From assembly GCA_963930655.1 (NCBI GenBank), contig OZ005605.1, forward strand, positions 8,935,501 through 8,999,500: a stretch of DNA of 64,000 bases, read 5' to 3'. The translations under genes and the position numbers were made by a program. Origin of the DNA: Myrica gale (Eukaryota; Streptophyta; Magnoliopsida; Fagales; Myricaceae). Under the pieces are notes generated by a model. The model was given only the letters and a program-made list of their open reading frames with translations. It was not told where the DNA came from and made no database searches. The number at the start of each line of letters is the position of its first letter. Positions within the stretch are counted from its first letter, which is position 1. This document shows, piece after piece, positions 1-9,838 of the stretch.

Positions 1-422
1 AAGAAAGCGAAGGTAAGAGGAGCTTACGTTTGTAAGTGAAAATAGTAAGTAGCAACTTACGCTTTACAAAACTGGAATGATACACATCATGTTTTTATGA
101 ATAAGCATAACATGTTTATAACCACGCATGACAAGTTATTTCTCAACAAGCATGACATCGTATACGTATTTGTATGAAAGCATGAAAGAAGTTTTTGTGC
201 AAATAAAAACATGAAAGGTTTATGAGATATTTGTCATTAAGCACGAACTGTCAAGAGCATTAGAAGCATTTTATGATAAGTTGATTACCAAGCATGACAT
301 GAGCACGTCATGAGCAATTGCATTTGCATTTATTTGTCTCGTAAGAAAGAAGGAGAAATTTTATGCAAATGAAAGTACCATTTTTATGCTACTTTATGAC
401 AAGTTAATTAACGAACCCAAGT

Positions 423-712
423 CGGTCGGTACCGTACCAAGTCAAGAAGGTGCATCCATACCGAAGGACGTTTACGAGAAGGGTGGATGTCACCTAGGAC
501 ACCCATACCGAAGGATGCTTGCAAGAAGGATGGGTAGTCCAGGAGGTATGTGCAATCACATTGAAGGATGCTTGCAAGAAGGTGTGAACCTCCAAGGGTC
601 ATGTCTAGCCACTGAAGGACGAATGCGAGAAGGTGTGCTAGCTCGACCAAATGTAAGGTCCCCAAGGGAAATAGGGGACAGTTCCAACGGGAACGCACAA
701 CCCTGATGTCGT
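423..712 (+). repeat. Hairpin array, first copy in LTR A
   Basis: Four units share the pattern stem - GAAGGA - short inner stem - AGAAGG - stem. Outer stems seen are CATCCA/TGGATG, ACCCAT/ATGGGT, TCACA/TGTGA and CTAGC..CAC/GTG..GCTAG. Inner stems include CGT/ACG and TGC/GCA. The third unit is enclosed by GGAGGT/ACCTCC. The array starts just after the palindrome-like GGTACCGTACC and is followed by a conserved stretch ending in CGCACAACCCTGA. Confidence 0.75.
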
Positions 713-1286
713 AAGATCAAGTTGAAATACCCTAGGAGTTCACTTGATTTGGAGTTGTTTGATGTGTATGATTGTTGTTGTTTTCTAATCCGCTTTATGA
801 AAGCTAAAAATGTTTAAAAAAGACTTTAAGTACGATTTCATGTATGATTTCACGTAAGGAAATCTCATGTTTACAGATACAGATTTTCAAACCGAGTATG
901 TATATGAATACTTTTCTTTGAATGTTTATTCTTTAGCGTTAAGTAACGAAAGTAACTTGCTTGTAGGGGAAGACCCATTCTAATCTCGAGAGGATCGAGG
1001 TAAGTGAAAATTGTAAGTGGAAACTTACGCTTTTTGAAAAACTGGAATGATGCACAGCATGAATTCTCATGATTTATTACGACATGACATAAGTATTTGC
1101 ATGAAAAAGAAAGTTTTGTGCGAATGAAAGTATGAGAAGAATTTAAGATTTCTCAACATCAAGCATGACATGAGCACACCATGAGCATTTGCATTCATTT
1201 TTCTCATGAGAAAGAAAGAGAAATTTTATGCAAATGAAAGTACCATTTTATGCTACTTTATGACAAGTTAAGTTAATAAGCTAAAG

Positions 1287-1575
1287 TCAGTCGGTATTGT
1301 ACCAAGTCAAGAAGGTGCATCCATACCGAAGGACGTTTACGTGAAGGGTGGATGTCACCTAGGGCACCCATACTGAAGGATGCTTGCAAGAAGGATGGGT
1401 AGTCCATGAGGTATGTGCAATCACACTGAAGGATGCTTGCAAGAAGGTGTGAACCTCCAAGGGTCGTGTCTAGCCACTGAAGGACGAATGCGAGAAGGTG
1501 TGCTAGCTCGACCAAATGTAAGGTCCCCAAGGGAAATAGGGGACAGTTCCAACGGGAACACACAACCCTGATGTT
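1287..1575 (+). repeat. Hairpin array, second copy in LTR A
   Basis: Near-duplicate of the array at 423-712, preceded by its own upstream arm (CTGGAATGATGCA at 1049-1061). The same four hairpin units occur in the same order. The duplication covers roughly 20-712 against 998-1575, so the module was copied in tandem within this LTR. Only one downstream arm, at 2074-2086, is present. Confidence 0.75.
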
Positions 1576-2664
1576 AGGGGTAAATAGAAAGCAAGTAGCT
1601 CATAGGATAAGAATGGAAAAGATTTTCCAAAAGAAAGAGCTTTATAAGTATAAGAGATGTTTTCAAGAGCAAGTGCATGTGCATATGCAATCATGAGGCA
1701 TACACGTGCATCACGATTCATGATCATGCATGAATTACATACGTATACATGATATTTAAAGTTCAAGTTTATGATTATTTCAAGTTAAAGCTCATGATAT
1801 TTCAAGTTGTACTTGAATTACATTATGTTCAAGTTTGTAATTATTTCAAGTTTAAGCACATGCTTATGATTTTAAGTTCATTATGATATCGAGTTTATGA
1901 TGATTTCAAGTTTAAAAGCAAGTGTGTGATTTCAAGTTCAAGATTATGAGCTCAAAGAACAAGTTCATGGTTTCAAACGCACGATTTCAAGTTCATATTT
2001 CCAAACCATGATTTCAAGCTCATGTTTTAATTATAATTCCTTACTGAGTCTTTCGACTCACAGATGTTTAAATTGTATCATTCCAGATAACAATTCAGGT
2101 GGGAAAATCTAGAAGAGGGACCGATGGGAACGTCCTCATCTCTCTTTGTTGTTTCATTAAAGGTTAGATGTAATTTTGAAGAGTCGTCATGAGCCTCCGT
2201 TGTGTGGTAGTCATGGGTTATTCGGACTAGTAGAGTTCAAGGTTTTTGATGTCTAGTATCTTAGTCGTGGTTATCAGAAACAGAAGTTGAAGAGTTCATA
2301 GGAAGTACTAAGAACGCTTATCAGGCATCCTGTGAATGTCTATGTTATGTGTATAAGGATTCAAGATGTATTACATATATGTTATGAGTAGGTCCATATA
2401 AAGGTTTTGTTGGAATCCCTTAGGACTTGTACTTCAGCCATGCAGACATGACATGTAATTTGGATGCTTTCACTATTGCCGTTGTAGTCAATTGTGTAAG
2501 TTGAAGTTTATGTAAATCTCTTTGGCCCATCTCTCTCAGTTGTAGGTGTTTATGTTTTAAAAAAAAAATCTGCTGCAAGATTAAGAGAAAACGCTGGAAC
2601 ATTCATTGAGTGAATGTTCGCGGCTGTCAGTAACCCCCTTCGGGCTAGCGTTCGGGGCGTGACA

Positions 2665-3479
2665 CGGCTACTCGGTGGCATTTGACATCACAATATAATA
2701 GTCAGTTCCCTACATGAGTAAAATATTTCAACATTGTATCAAACGTCTCCTTAATCAATTGTAATACCATATCAAATGCCTTAACCGGCAACTTATTCTC
2801 CGACTTCACATGCAACAACCGTGAACTTGACTTTAAGCCCAACTGATAGGTCTTACCCATTCAAGATTGTGCATACGGATTTGAACATCAGTTCTACTTG
2901 CGTACATTCATACTTGAAAAAAATTCGGCAGCATCTCCCCCCAGTCCCCAAGTACACGTACCAGCATTGGGGGCAAACGTCATCAACGACAGTTGTACCG
3001 AACTCATCCAACCATGATAATAGTATACCCAGAAGATAAAAGGTAGATGATACCGAATTTCCTCCAAGACTAGACAGAACACAAGTACCGAACTCGTCCA
3101 ACCACGAATACACAATCTTAAATTTTCCATATTTTTTGACAATTCAAGGGTTATTACTTGATAAACACAAATTTATTGCGTCCTAACTCTTGAACGAGTC
3201 TAAGACATTATATCCCAAAAATAAACTCAAACATAACAAGTCAAAATACTCCAATATTCATCCTCCATGCTTCTCAAACTCCATAATTTATTTTCAGAAC
3301 TCAAGCACTTCAATAATCAAACATTCAATATATAGCTCAAATACTATACATGTATCAATAATAAAAAAAACTCCTATAATCATCCTCTAGTCTTCTCATG
3401 CTTCATGATTCATTTTTAGAACTCAAGCACTTCAATAATTAAACATGAAAATAGAATAAATGCTACACAATGTCAATAA
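2665..3479. repeat. Gene-free AT-rich DNA with a diverged tandem duplication
   Basis: No gene recognised. About 75 bp at 3260-3335 are repeated with changes at 3376-3450; shared core AGAACTCAAGCACTTCAATA. Shorter repeats built on ACCGAACTC(A/G)TCCAACCA occur near 2998 and 3092. The short frames here have no recognisable domain. Confidence 0.5.
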
Positions 3480-6400
3480 CTTGCAATCTGCCCCAACCAG
3501 CGATCGATCGTTACTATAACGATCCATCGGTTTCAATACCGATAGATTATCATCATATAGATGATCGATCGCCAAACCTCCATCTAACAAGCGATCCATC
3601 GTCCGAAACTGGTGATCGATCGTGAGTAACCCAGATCGACAATAACACGTGCCAAGCCTTCCACATACTCAAATCCAAGCCCAAAACATAAACAAATCAT
3701 CCTCTTACAATAATAATTCTAATATATATTAAACATACTCTAATAAGCTCTAATCATCACAAATCCATTCCACAATACCCATAAATAGAAAAAAAACATC
3801 ATATAACCAACCAAATCATTCCTAAATCGTAGTCTAGGTTGCTTCAATTACCTCTTGCACGAAATGTAGACCAAAACGAACCAAAGTCACTCAAAAATTT
3901 AACAAATGTCCCCCAAATTTTTAATATACACCTGGTTAAAAAACCAATGAATTTGAGCTTGGGCTTAACCTTAAGCACTTCTAAACATGCTCACAACTAA
4001 AAGGATCCATCGGTACTAAAATATTAACCGATCGAACTTCCCAAAACTAACGATCCATCGGTATCGAAAACTTAAACTACATCGTCCTTAACCGATTGAA
4101 CTTCCCAAAACTAATGATCCATCGGTACTAAAATATTAAATGACACCGTTATGTACCGATTAAAAAATGATTTTTTGCCTAACAAATGACTTAATTATTA
4201 AAATTAATTTACTAATAAATTGATCTTAATACATACCTCATACTGATGACTTATAATCATGTTTTGAATAAGCGTTATGTCACGAGCTTCTAACATCTTA
4301 ATACCTTACTAACAAGATGCATCTATGATTCAACATATACAACTTATACATACCTTCGTAAATATTAATGATATGTACTTGATATGTTTTTTTGTAACCT
4401 AAATACAGTCTAACATACTTTGTTAATATATATATTTTTATGTTTATAATCATTTAAACTCACATTATTCAATAAAATGAAGGTTAGAAAAATAACTAAT
4501 GTAATGATCGATCGCTGGATAACACCGATCAATCGGTATTAGCGATTAAAAACTACGTCACGTGGGACGATCGATCAGTTAGTGCACAAAAAAGACGACG
4601 CATAACACCGATGTATCGATGTGCCATTATCGATCGATCAGTCGCTTCAATCTAAACGATCAATCGTTAAATACAGAGATCGATTGGTACGTGCAAAGGA
4701 CATTACAACGTATAACAACGTTCACTCGATCTGTCACAAACTGATTGATCGTTTTGATGTCTAAACAGCGTCGTACTTTAATGGCGTCGTGTTTTAAGTT
4801 TGATTACAATTTACTTTAACGATTAGTAATGTTACCGATTGATGGGTGATCCTAAAATTACAAAAAAAAAATTTCTTGTTAAATTCTTATATTACTTATT
4901 TGATGGACCACTTATTTCGTTATTTTTGCCCACCAAAGGGTATATTGGTCATTTTACGTATATAAGTGTCGGGAAAGAAATACAAATAAAAAAACTCAAA
5001 CTATAATCAAAGTTACTGTATATTCACAGATAAACATAAATGTCTCAAATACGTTAATAAAAAAACCAAATCCAAATAAACACAAATGTCTCAAACAGAG
5101 AAATAAAACCAGAAATCCAAATGTATCTCCCAAATAGATTAAAAAAACAACATAAAAATACATCAACGTCGAACAACATCACAGATAGTGGCCAAGTCAT
5201 CACGAATATCTCCGAGAATCCTCTGTGGATCTGCTTCCGTATTGAAATCATTCAGAGTTTTCTTTATTTCTTCCAGCTGCTCGCTGATGTCTGTTATATG
5301 AGCCACGACCGACTTGTTGTGAAGCATTGTCAGAGTGCACCGTCCGAACACCAGTCATGCTGACACAACTGTCAAGGTCTGCAAATAGCTGGGCCACCCA
5401 GGGAGGGGGCACTACAGGCACTCTCGTCCCGAGATGTGCCTCTGACGCCTCCTTTGCAGCCTCTGTTGCTATACGAGCGAACCGTCGAGTCAAGGCCCAT
5501 CTTGCCTCCTGCCCCCTACTACCAAACAGAGTGAACAATTTCAGCGTGCTCCTAACCTCATTAAGAAAATCCGCGGCAACGATCACGACACCCCGTGAAA
5601 TGAGCAACTGAGTTAGAAACACGTCGTATGGGAGGCTATATTCCATAATTCACCAAGCCTCATCCATAATCAGCTCGAACATGTACAACAGAAAATCTAT
5701 CCACGTCTGCTAACCCAAAAAGAGCATTCACTGAGCTCTCGTGAACTGGCACTCGGTAGAATGACTTCTGCCATTGACATTCGTCGTCCAGATATGGTGC
5801 AAAATCCGCCATAACACAATGAACTCACTCTGCTTGATTATGCAGCCAACCACTACAGAGGTCTTCCCCATCATTAGCGTCCATAAGTCCTGATCTGATG
5901 TCCTCCACTCATCCGTCAGGGGAACCACTTGGAAGAGGGGGGTCTCAAGCCGAAGGTAGCATAAGAAATCAGCAATAACGTCTGCCGAGAACATGAACTG
6001 CACTCCTCGCACCTCCATCTGCACCTCAGGTGCTCTATCTGTATAAGTGCATAATGGAAATCGTGTATGAAGAAGTCGACACATAAACCCCCCCACGAGA
6101 GCTGGTGAAGGAATCCTTGGTACTCGAACAGCTGGAGGAGGGTCTACTCCTCGTACAACAAATCGTCAAAATCAGATAGCATCACTGGACGCTCTTTGGC
6201 CACTGGCCGCCCCCTTATGTACTCCATCTGTCTCTCTACAGTCATCATCGAAAGCGGGCTTCTACTCCTGGAAGACGATCCAGCCCCAGCTCTAGTTGTA
6301 CATTTTATAAATGCTGCAACAATTGTATATATATATTTTTCAATAATAACCACAACAATGTAATTAAAATAGTAAAAAGCTACAACAAAATAGCGATCCA

Positions 6401-7870
6401 TCGCCACAATAGTGATCGATCGCTATTGTGGCGATGGATCACTATTTTTTAGCAATTGATCGCTTTATAAACACCAATCCATCACATAAAACAAATCGAC
6501 GTGTTTGGCTTTATAGAGATCAATCGATACATGCTAACGATCGATCAAAATAAAACGCTTGATCGGTTGAGAGTACCGATCGATCGCTATTTTTAAACAA
6601 ATCGTTTCATTACATATACGATGGATAGTCAACAAAACGCACGGTGCGAACCAGTGATCGGTCGCCAACAAGGAGATCGTTTGCTTCTTCGTCAAATCAA
6701 AGTGTTCAATATCAAGCTTCCAATTGATCGCTTAGGTATAAGCGATCTATCGGTCGAGCCTTTTTAAATGCACAACATCAATGACCGATCGGTCATAAAT
6801 TGAAACTCATCATTTTATTGGCCGATTGATCAGTAAATAAAGAACTGATCGGTCCCTAATTAATCAGAATCGATCGATCGTCTACTTTAGAGGATCGATC
6901 ATTTGACTCAGCATCTACATGAAGATCGATCAGCCTAAAAAGGTGATCACTCAGTACGGGGACAAAAATGCATAGATGATATAAAACCCCAAAACATGCC
7001 CTAATTTATCCCTAAAGAATCCTAAACTCCAAACGTATACATCAACACAAAAATAAATACAATTTATAGACCTAAATGAATGATATAGCAAATTAAAAAA
7101 CGTAAACTAAAAAGTCATTGAAAATAGCTTAATATCACTTATAAACAATATAACTGCGTACCTTTGATGTAGATGATAACATGAAATGATTCCACGCACT
7201 TTGGAAGGCAATGCCGCACAAAATGGTTCCTTGAAGTTTGAGAGGATTCAAGGAATTTTATGGAGAGATAACCGGTAAAAATAATTCAGCGGTTTCATAT
7301 AATCCTTCTCGACAATCGATCGTTAATCGAACCGATCGATCACTTGCTATTACACACGTGCTGCTCTCCCATTCTCTTGTAGTCACGATCCCATTCCTTA
7401 TTTTTTACTCTCTTTCGCTGATTTCGACCACTTATTGTATGAGGAGCACTCCCTCTACCAGCTCTTTTTGTATCAGGGATTTCTTCATCAGCTCTTTTGG
7501 AATGAGGGGTTTTGCGTGGACACATTTGTGGATATGCAGTGACTTTGATTACAACATATGTGTTTTTAATTTATATTTTTTTTCCGGACGCTTAGATACA
7601 TTAGTTGATCAAAATACCCTTTTGAAGGCAAAATTACAAAGTTTAACAAGTAAATGAAATATATTCTAAATAAAATTTAAGTACATACAAGTAATATAAG
7701 ATTTTAAATAAAACTCGAATTTTTAGAGTTTATGATCAATGGTCGATCGGTATATGAACAACGATTGATCGGTTGGAGTGACGACTTAAATTCGTCGCCT
7801 AAACTCTTTGCATTTAGTGACGAAGGATTTCATCACAAAAGTAATGATCGATCGGTGTATAACGGATCGA
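3480..7870. repeat. Dense array of CGATCGATCG-like palindromes
   Basis: Exact or one-off copies of CGATCGATCG, often extended toward ACCGATCGATCGGT (a 14-bp palindrome), recur tens of times, for example at 3501-3510, near 4507, 4629, 6415, 6580, 6877, 7337, 7741 and 7848. A related form, GATCCATCGGT, is also frequent. Copies are thinner where the decayed ORF lies (about 5050-6410). The array abuts CACTA-type subterminal repeats at 7780-8092, so it is most simply read as the protein-binding part of a CACTA-like element; that reading is inference. The left end of such an element was not found. Confidence 0.65.
5054..6407 (-). pseudogene. Broken transposable-element ORF, plant mobile-domain type
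   Basis: Three minus-strand open pieces (6407-6144, 6096-5728 and 5646-5054) carry conserved-looking protein sequence that resembles the plant putative-transposon-protein class (Pfam Transposase_32-like), which is common in Gypsy-type elements. I treat it as a fossil: broken in a few places and without flanking LTRs. It lies inside the CGATCG array. A related broken ORF lies on the + strand in MATE intron 6 (58750-59920). The family name is a judgement from sequence feel, not a search. Confidence 0.4.
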
Positions 7871-8102
7871 TCAGCGTGTGACGAAACTTTTCGTCACCAA
7901 AAAATTAACTTTTAGCGACGAAAATTTGATTTCGTCCCAAATAAAACCTTTAGTGACGAAATTGGTGAAGAAAACTTGTTTCGCCACCAAAAATCCTTTT
8001 TGAGTGACGAAAATAGCATTTTGTCATTATAAATAGGCTTTTAGTGACAAAATTCATTTCGTCACCGAGAATTTGTCACTAAAAATCAATTTTCTAGTAG
8101 TG
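7780..8102 (-). mobile_element. CACTA-type transposon right end (outermost bases at 8102)
   Basis: Read from the right, the sequence begins CACTACTAGAAAATTG, a classic plant CACTA terminus. Behind it are about seven subterminal repeats of the type TTTAGTGACGAAA (near 7813, 7909, 7948, 7992, 8038 and 8073). CACTA elements carry such subterminal arrays as transposase-complex binding sites. The matching left terminus was not found between 2665 and 7780. It may lie left of LTR A or be lost. Confidence 0.7.
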
Positions 8103-8193
8103 CGACACGATGCAATTCATGTTTATTGGGACGTAATTTGTGTTTTTTGGGACTGATTTTTCGATCCCAAAAACTCAATTTTGTTGAAGTGTA
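8103..8193 (-). mobile_element. Second CACTA-type right end (outermost bases at 8193)
   Basis: Read inward from 8193 the sequence is CACTTCAACAAAATTGAG followed by GGGATCG/GTCCC-type subterminal motifs. These match the style of the CACTA end at 47534 (CACTATAACAAAATTG, then GGGACTG..CGTCCC). The first CACTA end stops 91 bp inside this one, so one CACTA element appears nested in the edge of another. Confidence 0.55.
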
Positions 8194-8224
8194 AGACATA
8201 ATTTTGAGTTCTTTAGTCTTTGTA

Positions 8225-8325
8225 ATACAGGTTTTTGCCAGAAGCTTGTATTTCTAATATATTTACTTTTAATAGTTCATTGGGTTGAACATCTGAGAGT
8301 AACCATTGTTTGGTACTTCTAGATG
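8225..8325 (+). repeat. Dispersed repeat shared with 23597-23700 (inverted)
   Basis: About 100 bp, including TTTTTGCCAGAAGCTTG and CTGAGAGTAACCATTGTTT, recur in reverse orientation at 23597-23700 with only small differences. Origin unknown; it may be a piece of an old transposable element. Confidence 0.6.
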
Positions 8326-8629
8326 TCATACCCCGAGCTTTCAAACATCACATGAATATTGTTTATGCTATCTTGTTTGTCATTAGTAGTGAGACTAAGG
8401 GATATTTAGTGACAAAGAGAGATTATTTAGTACTTGAGATACTAAGTTCGAAACCTTGATTAGGACATGATTTGGCAAGATTTGGAGTTCTCGTGCAACT
8501 AGGTTATTGTTCAAAATGTTGAGAAGCTCGTATTGGATCAATGAATTATGGATAGAGATGAATTGTTCAGCAATTATGTTGATTTGTGAACATATTGGAA
8601 TTTGAGGACTAGCAAAATTTAGCCAATGA

Positions 8630-8785
8630 ATTATGGATACAGATAAATTGTGGATAGAGATGAATTATGGATGGAGATGAATTATGGGTTGATATGAATT
8701 GTGGATAGAGGTGAATTATGGATCGAGATGAATTGTCGATAGAAATTAATTGTGGATAGAGATGACTTGTGGATAGAGATGAAAA
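8630..8785. repeat. Degenerate GGATAGAGATGAATT tandem repeat
   Basis: About seven short units of the form (A/T)TGTGGATAGAGATGAATTATGG follow each other with small changes. Microsatellite-like; no coding value. Confidence 0.6.
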
Positions 8786-9627
8786 CTAGGAAGCAAGACA
8801 AATCAAAGCTAGAAGCATGACAAATCGATGCAAGAAACACGACACAAAAGGCTATTACCAAGGAAGAACAAGGTGTCGACCACCGGTGAACCTAGGCGGC
8901 GGCTCATCAAACCTTTAAGTAGAATTAGGACATAGCCTTACCATGCAGCTGTTGTAGGTTGCTAGGTGTCAAGAGGAGAGAAATGTAGCTTACTCACTCA
9001 CCAAAGCTAGCCTAGCGAAGCTGGACACGTGCCGGAATGCAACCAACCATGTTTTCCTATAAATATGGGTGGATATCGACATTTGAAGAGCACACCATTC
9101 AATCTGAAATTTTGTGAGCTAAATCTTGAGAGCAAGAGTGAAGTGAAGTGGGAGAAAGAAGAGGAAAAAAATTAGTGAAGATTCGACTTCATTAGAGGTA
9201 AAGTTTAGTTTGGTTATCCTTGATTTCAATTCTTAAGTTGTCAAGATGATTTGTGAATCTCTTGTATTTCTTATACTCAACATCTCTTGTTGTTATTAGC
9301 ATTGTTCTATTCTTCCTATTGTTCTTGATGTTCTTCGTGTTCTTCATGTTCTTGACGAAGAACAAGCTTGTCTTTTTCGAAAAAGTACCATTGTCAAAGT
9401 TCGATTCATTTCCAAAGTCTTTTTTCTACTTTGATTTGATTCTTTTCAAAATTTCTTGCAGAAGTTATTTTTCAAAGCTTGAACATATTTCTTTCCTTCT
9501 GATTTCAATACTTTTCATGTCAAAATTAGTATTTTCTACATGGTGATTAAGCCGATTTTTAACCGAGAAATCAAAATGTTGGTGATTCTTAATGAATTCT
9601 TTATAATGTTGTGATGATGGAAACGAG

Positions 9628-9800
9628 TTAAGGCGTTGCATATCATAAATGAGATGCATGGACGGTTATATGAGACATGCACACTTAACTTGTACGTTGG
9701 AAAGGAATATTGATGTTCAAGTGTGGTTAAGGTGTTACATATCATAAATGAGATGTATTGGCGTTGATATGAGACATGCATACTTAACGCATACTGTGAA
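9628..9800. repeat. Two-copy tandem repeat, about 97-bp period
   Basis: A block containing GCATATCATAAATGAGATG and GAGACATGCACACTTAA is repeated once with changes (second copy from about 9724). Confidence 0.6.
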
Positions 9801-9838
9801 GACGTGACAATACTGTTCATAAGAGAATGCGTTCACTT

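Larger units (their letters stand above)
1..2664 (+). mobile_element. Long LTR of a Ty3/Gypsy element (copy A), left end outside window
   Basis: The segment ends in GGGGCGTGACA, the 3' end shared by the other long LTRs in this window at 16573 and 22759 and, inverted, at 24294, 29606 and 51248. It carries the family landmarks: CTGGAATGATACA arm at 72-84, hairpin arrays, TGAGTC hairpin at 2045-2060 and the TGTATCATTCCAG arm at 2074-2086. No tRNA primer site follows 2664, so it may be a solo LTR, but its left end and target duplication cannot be checked. The family assignment (Tekay/Del-like Gypsy) comes from the complete element at 24294-32869. It is noncoding. Unusually, the hairpin module is present twice. 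Confidence 0.8.
8326..9838 (+). mobile_element. Probable LTR fragment beginning TGTCATACCCCGAG
   Basis: The start resembles Gypsy LTR starts (TGTCATACCCCGAG), but no matching end or target duplication was found. It includes tandem runs of GTGGATAGAGATGAATT-like sequence near 8640-8780 and a two-copy repeat at 9628-9796. No convincing gene. Confidence 0.35.

Noticed and set aside
408-698. Recurrent 85-96-codon frame (MRSRWNCPLFPLGTLH...) found on the strand opposite to the hairpin arrays in every LTR copy
   Set aside because: It repeats because the hairpin array repeats. Copies change by indels that ignore the frame, and the conserved feature is base pairing, not amino acids.
5121-5611. Plus-strand frames over the minus-strand element fossil
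   Set aside because: Shadow frames; the protein-like signal is on the minus strand.
9253-9546. Phe/Leu-rich 97-codon frame resembling a membrane protein
   Set aside because: Built from TTC/CTT-rich repeats with no homologous feel, and it lies in an LTR-like fragment.
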